Below are positions 1-6,682 of a DNA stretch of 9,042 nucleotides, piece after piece (within the stretch, counting starts at the first letter, position 1; the number at the start of each line of letters is the position of its first letter). Source of the DNA: Candidatus Aminicenantota bacterium (GTDB lineage Bacteria > Acidobacteriota > Aminicenantia > UBA2199); contig JAHELQ010000158.1 in NCBI GenBank assembly GCA_024644125.1, positions 1 through 9,042 on the forward strand. The letters run 5' to 3'. Under the pieces are notes generated by a model. It saw only the letters and a program-made list of their open reading frames with translations, did not search any database and was not told the origin of the DNA. The position numbers were made by a program, and so were the translations under genes.

Positions 1-173
1 ACAGTCCGTCCGATACGCGCATGGAGCGATGAGGGAAGTAATGGGAACAGATTGATTATATGCCGGCTTATAAATTTTTGCATATGTGTCCGCAACGGCA
101 GCCGAACCGGGCATCGCATGCGACCATCGATGCTACCGATGTAGATCTTCCCTGCTTCCATCCGGCTCCTGTT

Positions 174-250
174 TCGCCTGTCCCCTGGATTCCTTGGCCT
201 GTTAAGTTAGTGCCATGTGGGACAGGCGAGTTAAAAACCTACCTGTCCCC
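174..250. repeat. Cluster of three CCTGTCCC-type repeats in alternating orientation (REP-like)
   Basis: The 11-base arm TCGCCTGTCCC at 174-184 is matched by its exact reverse complement GGGACAGGCGA at 219-229. A further CCTGTCCCC lies at 242-250, so 219-226 can also pair with 242-249 around a 15-base loop. The cluster sits directly downstream of the protease stop codon at 266. No T-run follows either hairpin, so a simple Rho-independent terminator is not a good explanation. From memory, CCTGTCCCC/GGGGACAGG-containing palindromes often flank IS200-like Y1/RAYT transposases in environmental bacteria, so a REP/REPIN-type element is the favoured reading. No transposase is visible here. Bases 1-173 show no recognisable gene on either strand. 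Confidence 0.5.
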
Positions 251-265
251 TGACTCTATTTTTGG

Positions 266-3200
266 CTATCTAGATTGTTCAAGGATGTGGGCGACGGCTT
301 TTTCCAATTGGGGATCCTTACCTTCGAGGCGGTCCAGGAAGGTGTTTTCGATATAGATATCTGGGGAGACACCGTAAAGCTCGATGTCCTTTTTATCGAG
401 GGTGAAACAGCCCCACGAGGGCAGCCGGTATACCGATCCGTCCACCAACCGTTCATTGTCGGTGAAGATCACCCACCGGTATGTTTCGGTACCGATGATC
501 GTGCCGAGCTTGAGAGCCTTGAATCCGGCAGCGGTCATTTCAGCGTCGCTTAGAGTTTGGGCGTTTATCAAAAGGACAATCGGGTGGCCGGATGGGGCGA
601 AATTCGGCTGGGGGGCGAATTTCCCGGCGCGGTATTTCCAGAGGGTGTAGGGTTTCTGGCTGAGAAAGTTGAGCACCGCGTCATGAACGTTGCCTCCGGT
701 ATTGTACCGCAAATCGAGAATCAGTCCCTCTTTTTGGTAACCTTCGGTCACCATTTCCCGCATAAACCGTTCCAGTTCAGGCTCTCCCATATTTTTCATA
801 TACACGTAACCAATCCGGTTACCGCCCAACTCATGGACTCGGTTACGATTGCTGTCGATCCAGGCATCATACAGTTTTCCACGGAATTCCATATAATTTT
901 TATGGGGGTGAAGTTTGACCGGAACAACCATGCCTGTCCCCCTGCGAAATGTGAGTTGAATCTCGTCTGCGGGGGCTGGAGCCGTGAAGTACATCTCGCG
1001 ATTCGCCGACGGATCCACCGCTCGCCCGTTTACCTCAAACAACTCATCTCCCGGTTTGATCCCGATTCCAGAGTGATCGGCTGCGGAATCCCGGACAATG
1101 GCTTTTACTGTATACGGCGCGTCTTCCTCGAATAAAATGCCTGTGGACACCGTTTTATACTCATGAAAAGTTTTTTCCTCTTCGCCGCGAGAATTGAAGC
1201 CGAGATGGGAGGAATTCAACTCTCCAAGCATATCGCCGATAAGCATACGCAAATTCCCCCGGTTGGCGATGTAAGGCAAAAACGACGAATAGCGCTGTTT
1301 CATGTTTGCCCAATCTACGCCATGGAAGGTTTCATCGTAGAAGTTTTCCTCGACATTGGCCCAGACCTCGTCGAACATCTGTCGGAATTCGGATTCGAGG
1401 CTTCGGGTGAACGCCAGTTGAATATCTATTTTTTTTATGCTGCCGGCAACGGGATTCAATTCCACGATGTCTCCCTTCACTAGAGCGTAGGATTTCCCGT
1501 TGAGCGTTTGAATCACCAGGTCGCGAGCGACAGCGCCTTTGAGTTTGACTGTTTTGGGCGGAGTGAATTCTTTGAGGGTGGTGACCCAGATGTTGTGTGG
1601 CTCGCCGTCATGATCGGATAAATAGAAGATAGTATATTCCTTGTTTTTTACATCAAAGGCCACATGAGGAGCACCCTGGTTTCCCGCTTCGGGGGAAATG
1701 CGTTGCACCCGTTTCATTATATTGTCATAATCTATGGACACGGAGACTTTAGGCTCTTCTTCACTCGTTTTTGGCGCCGCCTGGTCAAAAAGCGACGCAA
1801 AATTGTTCGACCTGAAGGGATCGTCGTATTTTTGCAAAGGTACGGAAAAAATTTTTATATTGCCGGCGCCTCGAGGAAAATTCGGTTTTATAGGATCGGA
1901 CGCCCAGAAAATGTATTTCCCATCCGGGGACCACACCGGCGATGTTTCGGTAACACCAGAGCAAGTCAGATTATACGATTTTTTTTGTTTCAAGTCGTAT
2001 ATGCACACATCCTGCTCAAAATCACGGAAGACTGTGTACAGGATGAAGTTCCCGTCGGGGGAAAAATAGGGTTGACTGCTGCGAAAGCCCCACAATTCAT
2101 CGGAAAGAACTGTCCTCCCGGTAAACGTACTAAGCTCCAATACCCGAAGATCAGTTCGCCCGCTCACATAAAGCGCGCGCGAGCGTTCCCTGTCGAGTGA
2201 AATGGAACGATGGTTGGAAGGCCCCGATGTCACTTGCTCTTCGGCGCCGGTTCCGTCCGCGGCGATTTTAAATATATTGAGCCAGCCATCGACCGTCTGG
2301 TTGAACAAAATTGTGCGGCTATCTTTGAGCCACACAATCTCTACAACGCGTCCGGTTGGCGAAGTCTCCAGTTTCCGCGGAAATTTACCGGCGATGTCCG
2401 AAACAAACAACTCTCCCCGTGAGACAAAGGCGATTTTTTTTGCGTCGGGCGACAAAGAGAAGCGGGTAATCTTTCCAGTGACATTAAAATCCCGTTCATC
2501 ATCGAGACGGAAATTACGCGCCAACTTTACCGGGATCTTTTGAGATTTGCAGTTAGCTACATCGTATGTATAAATCTGATAATCTTTTTCAAAAACAATG
2601 ATGTCCCCGCCGGCGCTGACCTGCGGGTATTTGATGGAGGTCTCGAAGGAGGTGAGATTCTTTTTTTTACCATCCTTGAATGTATAAAGGTTGTATTGGC
2701 CGTTTATCTCATCGGATACAAAGTAGAGATTGCCGGCGGAATCAATTGTGGGCCAGAAATCTTTGCCTGAATATTGGGTCAACACATTGAATTTTTTGGT
2801 GACCGGATTGAAGGATTTGATCTCCGGGTTGTATGCTCCTTTGTACCGTTTGCGGTTGTATGCGAAGTGACTTTCGAAGGAGTCGGTAAAATAATAGTCG
2901 CCGGTAACCGGATGGGCAACCAGGCCATGAATGGTATTGAAGTAATTGGGAAACATCCGCGCCGGCGTGCCGCCCAAAACAGACACTTTGAACTGGGTGA
3001 AGTTATTGTAGCGGTTGGAATTGAAATAAATAGTACTTGAATCCCATGACCAGGAATCCACGATATCGACGCCGCTATGATAGGTCAATTGACGAATGTC
3101 CCCGCCTGCTACCGGCATTACATAGACATTCATGTTTCCGTCCTGGGTGCAGGAAAACGCCAACCATTTGCCATCCGGTGAAAAACGGGGAAATACCTCC

Positions 3201-3439
3201 GCGCCTTCCATTCCCGTCAATCTGGAAGCGATACCGCCTCGACGGTTCACCTGCCAGAGATCTCCCTCATATACAAAGACAATAGTCTCCCCGTCGGGGC
3301 TGATACAGGGGTGGGTGGTAAAAAACAATTCCTGATCCGCCAGTGCCGGTAGAACCAATAGAAACATTGCGAGAAAAAACAAGAACAAAGTTTGTGAATG
3401 TTTTATGAGTGCTTTCGGTGAATTACTTTGTATTGCCAT
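266..3439 (-). CDS. Exported tricorn-like protease (peptidase family S41)
   Basis: This 1057-residue protein is close to the 1071 residues of Thermoplasma tricorn, a serine protease that trims oligopeptides. An N-terminal signal peptide (hydrophobic stretch about 17-35, ending LPALA) implies export, unlike the cytosolic archaeal enzyme. Residues about 40-330 and 340-680 hold WD40/TolB-like propeller repeats with SPDGK-type turns (FSPDGKWLAF, YFSPDGNFIL, WSPDGKYIFW). A PDZ domain follows at about 755-850 (IKPGDELFEVNG), then the S41 catalytic core. The expected tetrad is visible: Ser744 and His745 in NSSHLGF, nucleophile Ser964 in TLSDAE, and Glu1020 in IELYGVSPD. These sit within three residues of tricorn S745/H746/S965/E1023. 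Gly915-Gly916 in RYNTGG and Asp965 fit the oxyanion hole. I chose the ATG at 3439 because AAGGAGG lies 4 bases upstream; the frame continues to a TTG at 3526 with no such support. The family call is strong, the substrate is unknown. Confidence 0.93.
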   Translation of the reverse strand: MAIQSNSPKALIKHSQTLFLFFLAMFLLVLPALADQELFFTTHPCISPDGETIVFVYEGDLWQVNRRGGIASRLTGMEGAEVFPRFSPDGKWLAFSCTQDGNMNVYVMPVAGGDIRQLTYHSGVDIVDSWSWDSSTIYFNSNRYNNFTQFKVSVLGGTPARMFPNYFNTIHGLVAHPVTGDYYFTDSFESHFAYNRKRYKGAYNPEIKSFNPVTKKFNVLTQYSGKDFWPTIDSAGNLYFVSDEINGQYNLYTFKDGKKKNLTSFETSIKYPQVSAGGDIIVFEKDYQIYTYDVANCKSQKIPVKLARNFRLDDERDFNVTGKITRFSLSPDAKKIAFVSRGELFVSDIAGKFPRKLETSPTGRVVEIVWLKDSRTILFNQTVDGWLNIFKIAADGTGAEEQVTSGPSNHRSISLDRERSRALYVSGRTDLRVLELSTFTGRTVLSDELWGFRSSQPYFSPDGNFILYTVFRDFEQDVCIYDLKQKKSYNLTCSGVTETSPVWSPDGKYIFWASDPIKPNFPRGAGNIKIFSVPLQKYDDPFRSNNFASLFDQAAPKTSEEEPKVSVSIDYDNIMKRVQRISPEAGNQGAPHVAFDVKNKEYTIFYLSDHDGEPHNIWVTTLKEFTPPKTVKLKGAVARDLVIQTLNGKSYALVKGDIVELNPVAGSIKKIDIQLAFTRSLESEFRQMFDEVWANVEENFYDETFHGVDWANMKQRYSSFLPYIANRGNLRMLIGDMLGELNSSHLGFNSRGEEEKTFHEYKTVSTGILFEEDAPYTVKAIVRDSAADHSGIGIKPGDELFEVNGRAVDPSANREMYFTAPAPADEIQLTFRRGTGMVVPVKLHPHKNYMEFRGKLYDAWIDSNRNRVHELGGNRIGYVYMKNMGEPELERFMREMVTEGYQKEGLILDLRYNTGGNVHDAVLNFLSQKPYTLWKYRAGKFAPQPNFAPSGHPIVLLINAQTLSDAEMTAAGFKALKLGTIIGTETYRWVIFTDNERLVDGSVYRLPSWGCFTLDKKDIELYGVSPDIYIENTFLDRLEGKDPQLEKAVAHILEQSR

Positions 3440-3443
3440 GAGT

Positions 3444-3450
3444 CCTCCTT
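3444..3450 (-). promoter_or_regulatory. Shine-Dalgarno of the protease gene
   Basis: On the minus strand AAGGAGG is followed by four bases and then the ATG at 3439. This near-perfect ribosome binding site decides the start against the upstream TTG at 3526 and places the signal peptide right at the N-terminus. Confidence 0.85.
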
Positions 3451-3488
3451 TTTCCTTTTCGGGCAATTCATTTAAGAGAGTAGTCTGA

Positions 3489-3517
3489 TTGACAATTGTA
3501 CAATATTTTGAAATAAT
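3489..3517 (+). promoter_or_regulatory. Predicted sigma-70-type promoter of the MFS gene
   Basis: A perfect -35 box TTGACA (3489-3494) is separated by 17 bases from AATAAT (3512-3517), a 5/6 match to TATAAT. Transcription would start near 3524, about two bases before the ATG at 3526. The MFS mRNA would then be leaderless or nearly so, which fits the absence of a Shine-Dalgarno there. The divergent protease gene must be transcribed from this same 86-base gap, but I could not assign a convincing minus-strand promoter. Confidence 0.55.
3495..3504. promoter_or_regulatory. 10-bp perfect palindrome, candidate operator
   Basis: ATTGTACAAT reads identically on both strands and lies directly after the -35 box, inside the spacer of the predicted MFS promoter and in the shared divergent region. 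This is a classic position for a dimeric repressor site that could also affect the protease gene. No regulator gene is adjacent, so the assignment rests on symmetry and position only. Confidence 0.35.
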
Positions 3518-3525
3518 TCGCAGCA

Positions 3526-4731
3526 ATGAATTTGTTGAAGATTATTCTCCGAACCTACCGCGAAGCCTATTCGGGATTACCGAAAGAGGCGTGGATGTTG
3601 TCTTTGGTGGAATTGACAAACCGAAGCGGTACCATGGTGCTTTTTTTCATGACTTTGTATTTGACAAAAAAAATGGGTTTCAGCATTCCCCAGGCGGGAC
3701 AGGCAATGAGCGCATTTGGATTCGGAGCGTTGCTGGGATCATACCTCGGCGGAAAGCTGACCGATTCGATGGGGGCATATAAAATTCAGCGCATCAGTCT
3801 TTTTTCGACAGGATTTTTTTTGATTTTTCTTGGTCAGTTGACGCATTTTTTATTCATCCTCATAGCCATGTTCTTCCTGGGTTTGGTAAGCGAAATCCTC
3901 CATCCGGCAAACGCCACCGCGATATCTCAAGTCTGTCCCCAGCATCTCAGAACCCGCGGATTCGCCTTGAACCGGCTGGCCACAAACCTTGGTGTCACCG
4001 TCGGTCCGGTCATCGGAGGATTTTTGGCGATGATCGATTACTCATATCTCTTTTGGGTAGATGGGATCACCTGCATCATCGCAGGTATCATTTTCCGGTA
4101 CTTTTTTAGAATAAACCGCCCCGCAACCTCTATTCATGAAACTGGTCCGACGGCGAATCGGTCTCCGTGGAAAGATGCATATTTTTTAAAAATATTGTCT
4201 CTGGTATTCCTGATGGGTCTGGTGTTTTTCCAGATGTTCAGCACTTTCCCGCTGTATTACAAAGAGTTCTACGGTTTCATGGAAAACCGCATCGGCTTTC
4301 TTCTAAGTATCAATACCGTTATCATCGTAATCTTCGAAATGATACTGATCAACCGGCTGCGCCGCATTTCCTCTTTTTCCATAGTCGCGGTAGGCGGGCT
4401 TCTATTGGCCGGGGGATTTTCCCTCATCCCATTGGGAAGAGGATTTTTGTACGCCGCATTCACTGTCGCAGTCTGGACAATTGGGGAAATGTTGTTTATG
4501 CCGGCCCTCACGTCCCTGATCGCGGACCTTTCGGACGATTCCGCAAGGGGAAAATACATGGGGCTATTCAGCTTTTCATTCTCTCTCGCTTTTATTGTGG
4601 GGCCGATTCTGGGTTCCTATATCTACGACAATGTAAGCCCCCATTTGGTCTGGATGTTTTGCGGAATTATCGGAATTTTATTGTGGAGCGGTTTTACCTG
4701 GTTAAAAAAATCTGCTCCGCCGCATTCGTAG
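3526..4731 (+). CDS. MFS transporter, 12 transmembrane helices, drug-exporter-like
   Basis: The 401-residue protein has the length and twelve hydrophobic segments of a DHA1-type major facilitator. Six helices lie between about residues 24 and 195, then a polar central loop (about 196-220), then six more to the C-terminus. The cytoplasmic loop 2-3 motif A is visible as GGKLTDSMGAYK from residue 75, and helix 5 carries an antiporter-like motif C (GVTVGPVIGG). The N-terminal SGLPKEAW and NRSGTMV strings resemble MFS proteins often annotated as multidrug exporters in Bacteroidota-like genomes. Substrate cannot be told from sequence; proton-driven efflux from the cytoplasm is the family expectation. 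I kept the ATG at 3526 because the conserved SGLPKEAW segment would be lost from the next Met (residue 24), although a GAGG precedes that Met. No Shine-Dalgarno precedes 3526. The gene is divergent from the protease and monocistronic as far as can be seen. Confidence 0.9.
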   Translation: MNLLKIILRTYREAYSGLPKEAWMLSLVELTNRSGTMVLFFMTLYLTKKMGFSIPQAGQAMSAFGFGALLGSYLGGKLTDSMGAYKIQRISLFSTGFFLIFLGQLTHFLFILIAMFFLGLVSEILHPANATAISQVCPQHLRTRGFALNRLATNLGVTVGPVIGGFLAMIDYSYLFWVDGITCIIAGIIFRYFFRINRPATSIHETGPTANRSPWKDAYFLKILSLVFLMGLVFFQMFSTFPLYYKEFYGFMENRIGFLLSINTVIIVIFEMILINRLRRISSFSIVAVGGLLLAGGFSLIPLGRGFLYAAFTVAVWTIGEMLFMPALTSLIADLSDDSARGKYMGLFSFSFSLAFIVGPILGSYIYDNVSPHLVWMFCGIIGILLWSGFTWLKKSAPPHS

Positions 4732-4775
4732 CCAATCGAAGAAACAACGACTGTATGTTAAAAAATCGTTAATCA

Positions 4776-4806
4776 CCATTTTTTTTATTGCAAAAAAAAT
4801 GGCAAT
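4776..4806. repeat. Nested A/T-rich inverted repeats overlapping a promoter
   Basis: CCATTTTTTTT (4776-4786) and AAAAAAAATGG (4792-4802) are perfect 11-base arms around the five-base loop ATTGC. A second inverted repeat, ATTGC (4787-4791) and GCAAT (4802-4806), is interleaved with the first. The block begins 44 bases after the MFS stop codon and covers the predicted -35 box at 4788-4793. It lacks a G/C stem followed by a T-run, so it is a poor intrinsic terminator; an operator or a locally bent A-tract region is more likely. Confidence 0.5.
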
Positions 4807-4816
4807 CTGTTATATT
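4788..4816 (+). promoter_or_regulatory. Predicted promoter for the small ORF and phosphatase leader
   Basis: TTGCAA (4788-4793, 4/6 match to -35) and TATATT (4811-4816, 5/6 match to -10) are spaced by exactly 17 bases. Transcription would begin near 4823, giving a leader of about 255 bases ahead of the phosphatase start at 5078, or an almost leaderless message for the small ORF whose ATG is at 4827. The -35 lies inside the interleaved inverted repeats. Confidence 0.45.
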
Positions 4817-4826
4817 CTGGAACGAA

Positions 4827-5021
4827 ATGACAAATCAAAGTTCCTACCCCAAACCTAAGGCCACCAAACAAAAAGACAAAATCTCCTTTTACCCTTATTT
4901 ACTGACAAACCTCCCCCCGGAATCGGCCGACCGGTTCTGCAAGTCCAGCCCCAAGCTGGATCACCAATATTTTTTAAAAGTAGATAAAAGGAAACCTGTC
5001 AAATACGAGCAGATAACCTGA
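4827..5021 (+). CDS. Possible small hypothetical protein or leader peptide (64 aa)
   Basis: I do not recognise this sequence. From the ATG at 4827 it encodes 64 residues, strongly basic (12 Lys) with a proline/tyrosine-rich middle (YPYLLTNLPPESADRF) and no signal peptide or membrane segment. In its favour: a predicted -10 box lies ten bases upstream, about 55% of its codons end in G or C, and its TGA at 5019-5021 is immediately followed by a terminator-like hairpin, giving a compact promoter-ORF-terminator unit. Against it: the ribosome binding site is weak (GGAA), there is no recognised homologue, and the same bases form RNA hairpins. The frame stays open upstream to 4788, but that start would lie inside the promoter. 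It could equally be a non-coding leader of the phosphatase gene. Confidence 0.3.
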   Translation: MTNQSSYPKPKATKQKDKISFYPYLLTNLPPESADRFCKSSPKLDHQYFLKVDKRKPVKYEQIT

Positions 5022-5040
5022 ATCGCCAGGTGGCGATTTT
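4920..5040 (+). promoter_or_regulatory. Structured 5' leader of the phosphatase gene with three hairpins
   Basis: Read as RNA, three hairpins follow each other. Hairpin 1 (4920-4937) pairs GAAUCGG with CCGGUUC around CCGA, with one G-U pair. Hairpin 2 (4944-4960) pairs UCCAGC with GCUGGA around CCCAA. Hairpin 3 (5021-5038) pairs AAUCGCC with GGCGAUU around AGGU and is followed by two further U residues. An alternative pairing of ACCUG (5016-5020, or 4994-4998) with CAGGU (5027-5031) would disrupt hairpin 3. This layout resembles an attenuator or riboswitch-type leader, but I could not match it to a riboswitch class that I know. Confidence 0.35.
5021..5040 (+). terminator. Terminator-like hairpin upstream of the phosphatase
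   Basis: A perfect 7-bp stem (AATCGCC / GGCGATT) with a four-base AGGT loop ends in TTTT. The stem is short and the T-run is brief, so termination would probably be partial. It lies 37 bases before the phosphatase ATG and starts on the last base of the small ORF's stop codon. It may end the small transcript, attenuate the phosphatase message, or both. Confidence 0.4.
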
Positions 5041-5066
5041 ATGTTCGATTTGGCAAACACTAAATA

Positions 5067-5073
5067 AAGGAGG
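5067..5073 (+). promoter_or_regulatory. Shine-Dalgarno of the phosphatase gene
   Basis: AAGGAGG is followed by four bases and then the ATG at 5078, the same motif and spacing as for the protease gene. It settles the start against a GTG at 5030 in the same frame, which would put a non-signal-like 16-residue extension before the signal peptide and overlap the terminator-like hairpin. Confidence 0.85.
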
Positions 5074-5077
5074 TAAG

Positions 5078-6682
5078 ATGAAACGCCTGGCAATAAGTAT
5101 AATGGTTGTATCAATCTTTTTTTTCTATACTGGGAATTTTCTTCATGCCTTACAAATCCTAAAAGGACCTTACTTGCTCTTCTCTGGAAACAACACCCAG
5201 ATGACGGTTTTATGGCAATTGGACGCCACGTCTTCTTGCGATCTCTCCTGGGGGACAGACACCACTTATTCCACAGGTTCAACGGTAACCAGTGAATACG
5301 GCACCGACCATCAACACAAGTACACAATCCCGAACCTGGTCCCCGGTTCCAAATATTATTATAGGCTCAATGTTTCAGGCGCCTATTACACAGGATCGTT
5401 TCACGCCGCTCCCGCCGATTCGGCGGCAAGTGTAAAGTTCCTGGCGTACGGCGATACCCGCTCGTATCCCGCGGACCAGGACGCTGTCTGCTTAAAAATG
5501 ATCGCCGCGTACACCAACGATTCGGCTTACCAGACAATGGTGTTGCATGTGGGAGACTGGGTCAATTACGGAGACGTAGAGTCCGATTGGACCACTCAAT
5601 TCTTTAACAGATCCTATGCCAACACCACCGAATTCCAGGCCAACATGCCGATCCAGGGTTGCATGGGCAACCACGAATCCACCGGGACACTGTACCAAAA
5701 ATACTGGCCCTACCCCTTTGTCAGCGACCGCTACTTTTCCTACGACTACGGTCCGATCCACGTTACGATCCTGGACCAATATGTAAACTACAGCCCCGGA
5801 TCCGCCCAATACACCTGGCTGCAAAGCGATCTTTCCAGCAGTACCAAAGACTGGAAATTCATTGTTCTCCATGAACCCGGTTGGTCCGCCGGCGGCCACG
5901 CCAATCTCGCGACTGTGCAAAACTACATCCAGCCGTTGTGTCTCCAATACGGTGTCAATATTGTCTTCGCGGGGCACAATCACTATTACGCCCGTTGCGA
6001 TGTGGACGGGATCCAGCATATCACCACCGGCGGCGGGGGAGCTCCCCTTTACTCTCCCAGCTCATCCGCGGACCATTTGGTGACCGCCACGATGGTTCAC
6101 CATTATTGCGAGATTGAGATCGCCAACGGATTGCTACATTGTGCGGTTCGCGACCGCGACGGCAATGCCATTGATTCGTTTACCCTGGAAAACACCATTC
6201 CGTCGCCGCTACCGTTTTTCGATGGCTTCGAGAGCGGTGATCTGGCAACCGGCGGTTGGGTGGCTGAGAACAAAGTCAACGCCGTTACCACAACTTCCTA
6301 TAACGGCAACTATTCAGCGGAGCTCGGCAGATCTTCCGTAATGACCAAAAGCGCCCATACCATAGGCGTCTCCAACATTCACGTCAAATACGCCCGTAAA
6401 ACAGTCGCTTTAGACGCAGGAGAATATCTCGTGGCCGAGTGGTATGACGGAACCAATTGGAACGAGTTGGAGCGGACTCAAGAAGCCTCGTGGGCATACA
6501 AGGATTTCGCGCTTCCTGCAAACGCCGCCAATAACGCTTCATTCAAAATTCGCTTCTGGAATGACGGAGTGGACAACAAAGAATTCACCTATGTGGATAA
6601 CGTTGAAATTTCAGGGAGCGAATTGCTAAATACTGTTTATACAAAAACGGATTTTCGAAATCATCTCAAAAAACGGCCGTAA
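5078..6682 (+). CDS. Secreted purple-acid-phosphatase-like metallophosphatase with C-terminal beta-sandwich domain
   Basis: This 534-residue protein starts with a signal peptide (MKRLAISIMVVSIFFFYTG, cleavage near residue 22). Residues about 24-115 form a fibronectin-III-like PAP N-terminal domain. Residues about 120-370 are a calcineurin-like phosphoesterase with the dinuclear metal ligands in order: Asp126 (GDTR), Asp160 (GDW), Asn198-His199 (GNHE), His265 (VLHEPGW) and His300/His302 (GHNHYY). A tyrosine near the second motif (WVNYGD) may be the PAP tyrosine, though its spacing differs from the usual GDxxY. Members hydrolyse phosphomonoesters or related esters in the periplasm or outside. 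Residues about 375-510 (DGFESGDL to YVDNVEISG) look like a jelly-roll, possibly carbohydrate-binding or MAM-like, domain. A tail of about 20 residues (ending LKKRP) follows with no sorting signal I recognise; its last codons lie in the terminator stem. The catalytic call is secure; the natural substrate is not known. Confidence 0.9.
   Translation: MKRLAISIMVVSIFFFYTGNFLHALQILKGPYLLFSGNNTQMTVLWQLDATSSCDLSWGTDTTYSTGSTVTSEYGTDHQHKYTIPNLVPGSKYYYRLNVSGAYYTGSFHAAPADSAASVKFLAYGDTRSYPADQDAVCLKMIAAYTNDSAYQTMVLHVGDWVNYGDVESDWTTQFFNRSYANTTEFQANMPIQGCMGNHESTGTLYQKYWPYPFVSDRYFSYDYGPIHVTILDQYVNYSPGSAQYTWLQSDLSSSTKDWKFIVLHEPGWSAGGHANLATVQNYIQPLCLQYGVNIVFAGHNHYYARCDVDGIQHITTGGGGAPLYSPSSSADHLVTATMVHHYCEIEIANGLLHCAVRDRDGNAIDSFTLENTIPSPLPFFDGFESGDLATGGWVAENKVNAVTTTSYNGNYSAELGRSSVMTKSAHTIGVSNIHVKYARKTVALDAGEYLVAEWYDGTNWNELERTQEASWAYKDFALPANAANNASFKIRFWNDGVDNKEFTYVDNVEISGSELLNTVYTKTDFRNHLKKRP

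Noticed and set aside
1..173. Possible gene fragment at the left edge
   Set aside because: Frames on both strands were read; none gave a product I recognise or a supported start or stop.
557..2200. Plus-strand open frames of 192 codons (557-1135) and 178 codons (1664-2200)
   Set aside because: They lie antisense to the protease gene, whose domains and catalytic residues are clear. The products are low-complexity and match nothing I recognise.
3437..3526. TTG start at 3526 for the protease (1086 aa)
   Set aside because: It would add 29 residues before the signal peptide, lacks a Shine-Dalgarno and would overlap the MFS start. ATG 3439 has AAGGAGG four bases upstream.
4746..4770. AACGA...TCGTT hairpin after the MFS stop as an MFS terminator
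   Set aside because: The five-base stem with a 15-base loop is too weak, and the following T-run belongs to the separate A/T inverted repeat.
4167..4772. Plus-strand open frame of 201 codons overlapping the MFS gene
   Set aside because: It overlaps the MFS frame on the same strand, and its product is rich in Arg/His/Phe and has no family features.
5030..5077. GTG start at 5030 for the phosphatase
   Set aside because: It lies in the loop of the terminator-like hairpin and gives a non-signal extension. ATG 5078 has a strong ribosome binding site and opens a clean signal peptide.
4823..5077. Known riboswitch (c-di-GMP-I/II, TPP, cobalamin, fluoride) in the phosphatase leader
   Set aside because: The conserved core sequences that I remember for these classes are not present. 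Only generic hairpins are seen.
5492..6019. Minus-strand open frame of 175 codons
   Set aside because: It lies wholly opposite the phosphatase catalytic domain and looks like a codon-bias shadow.
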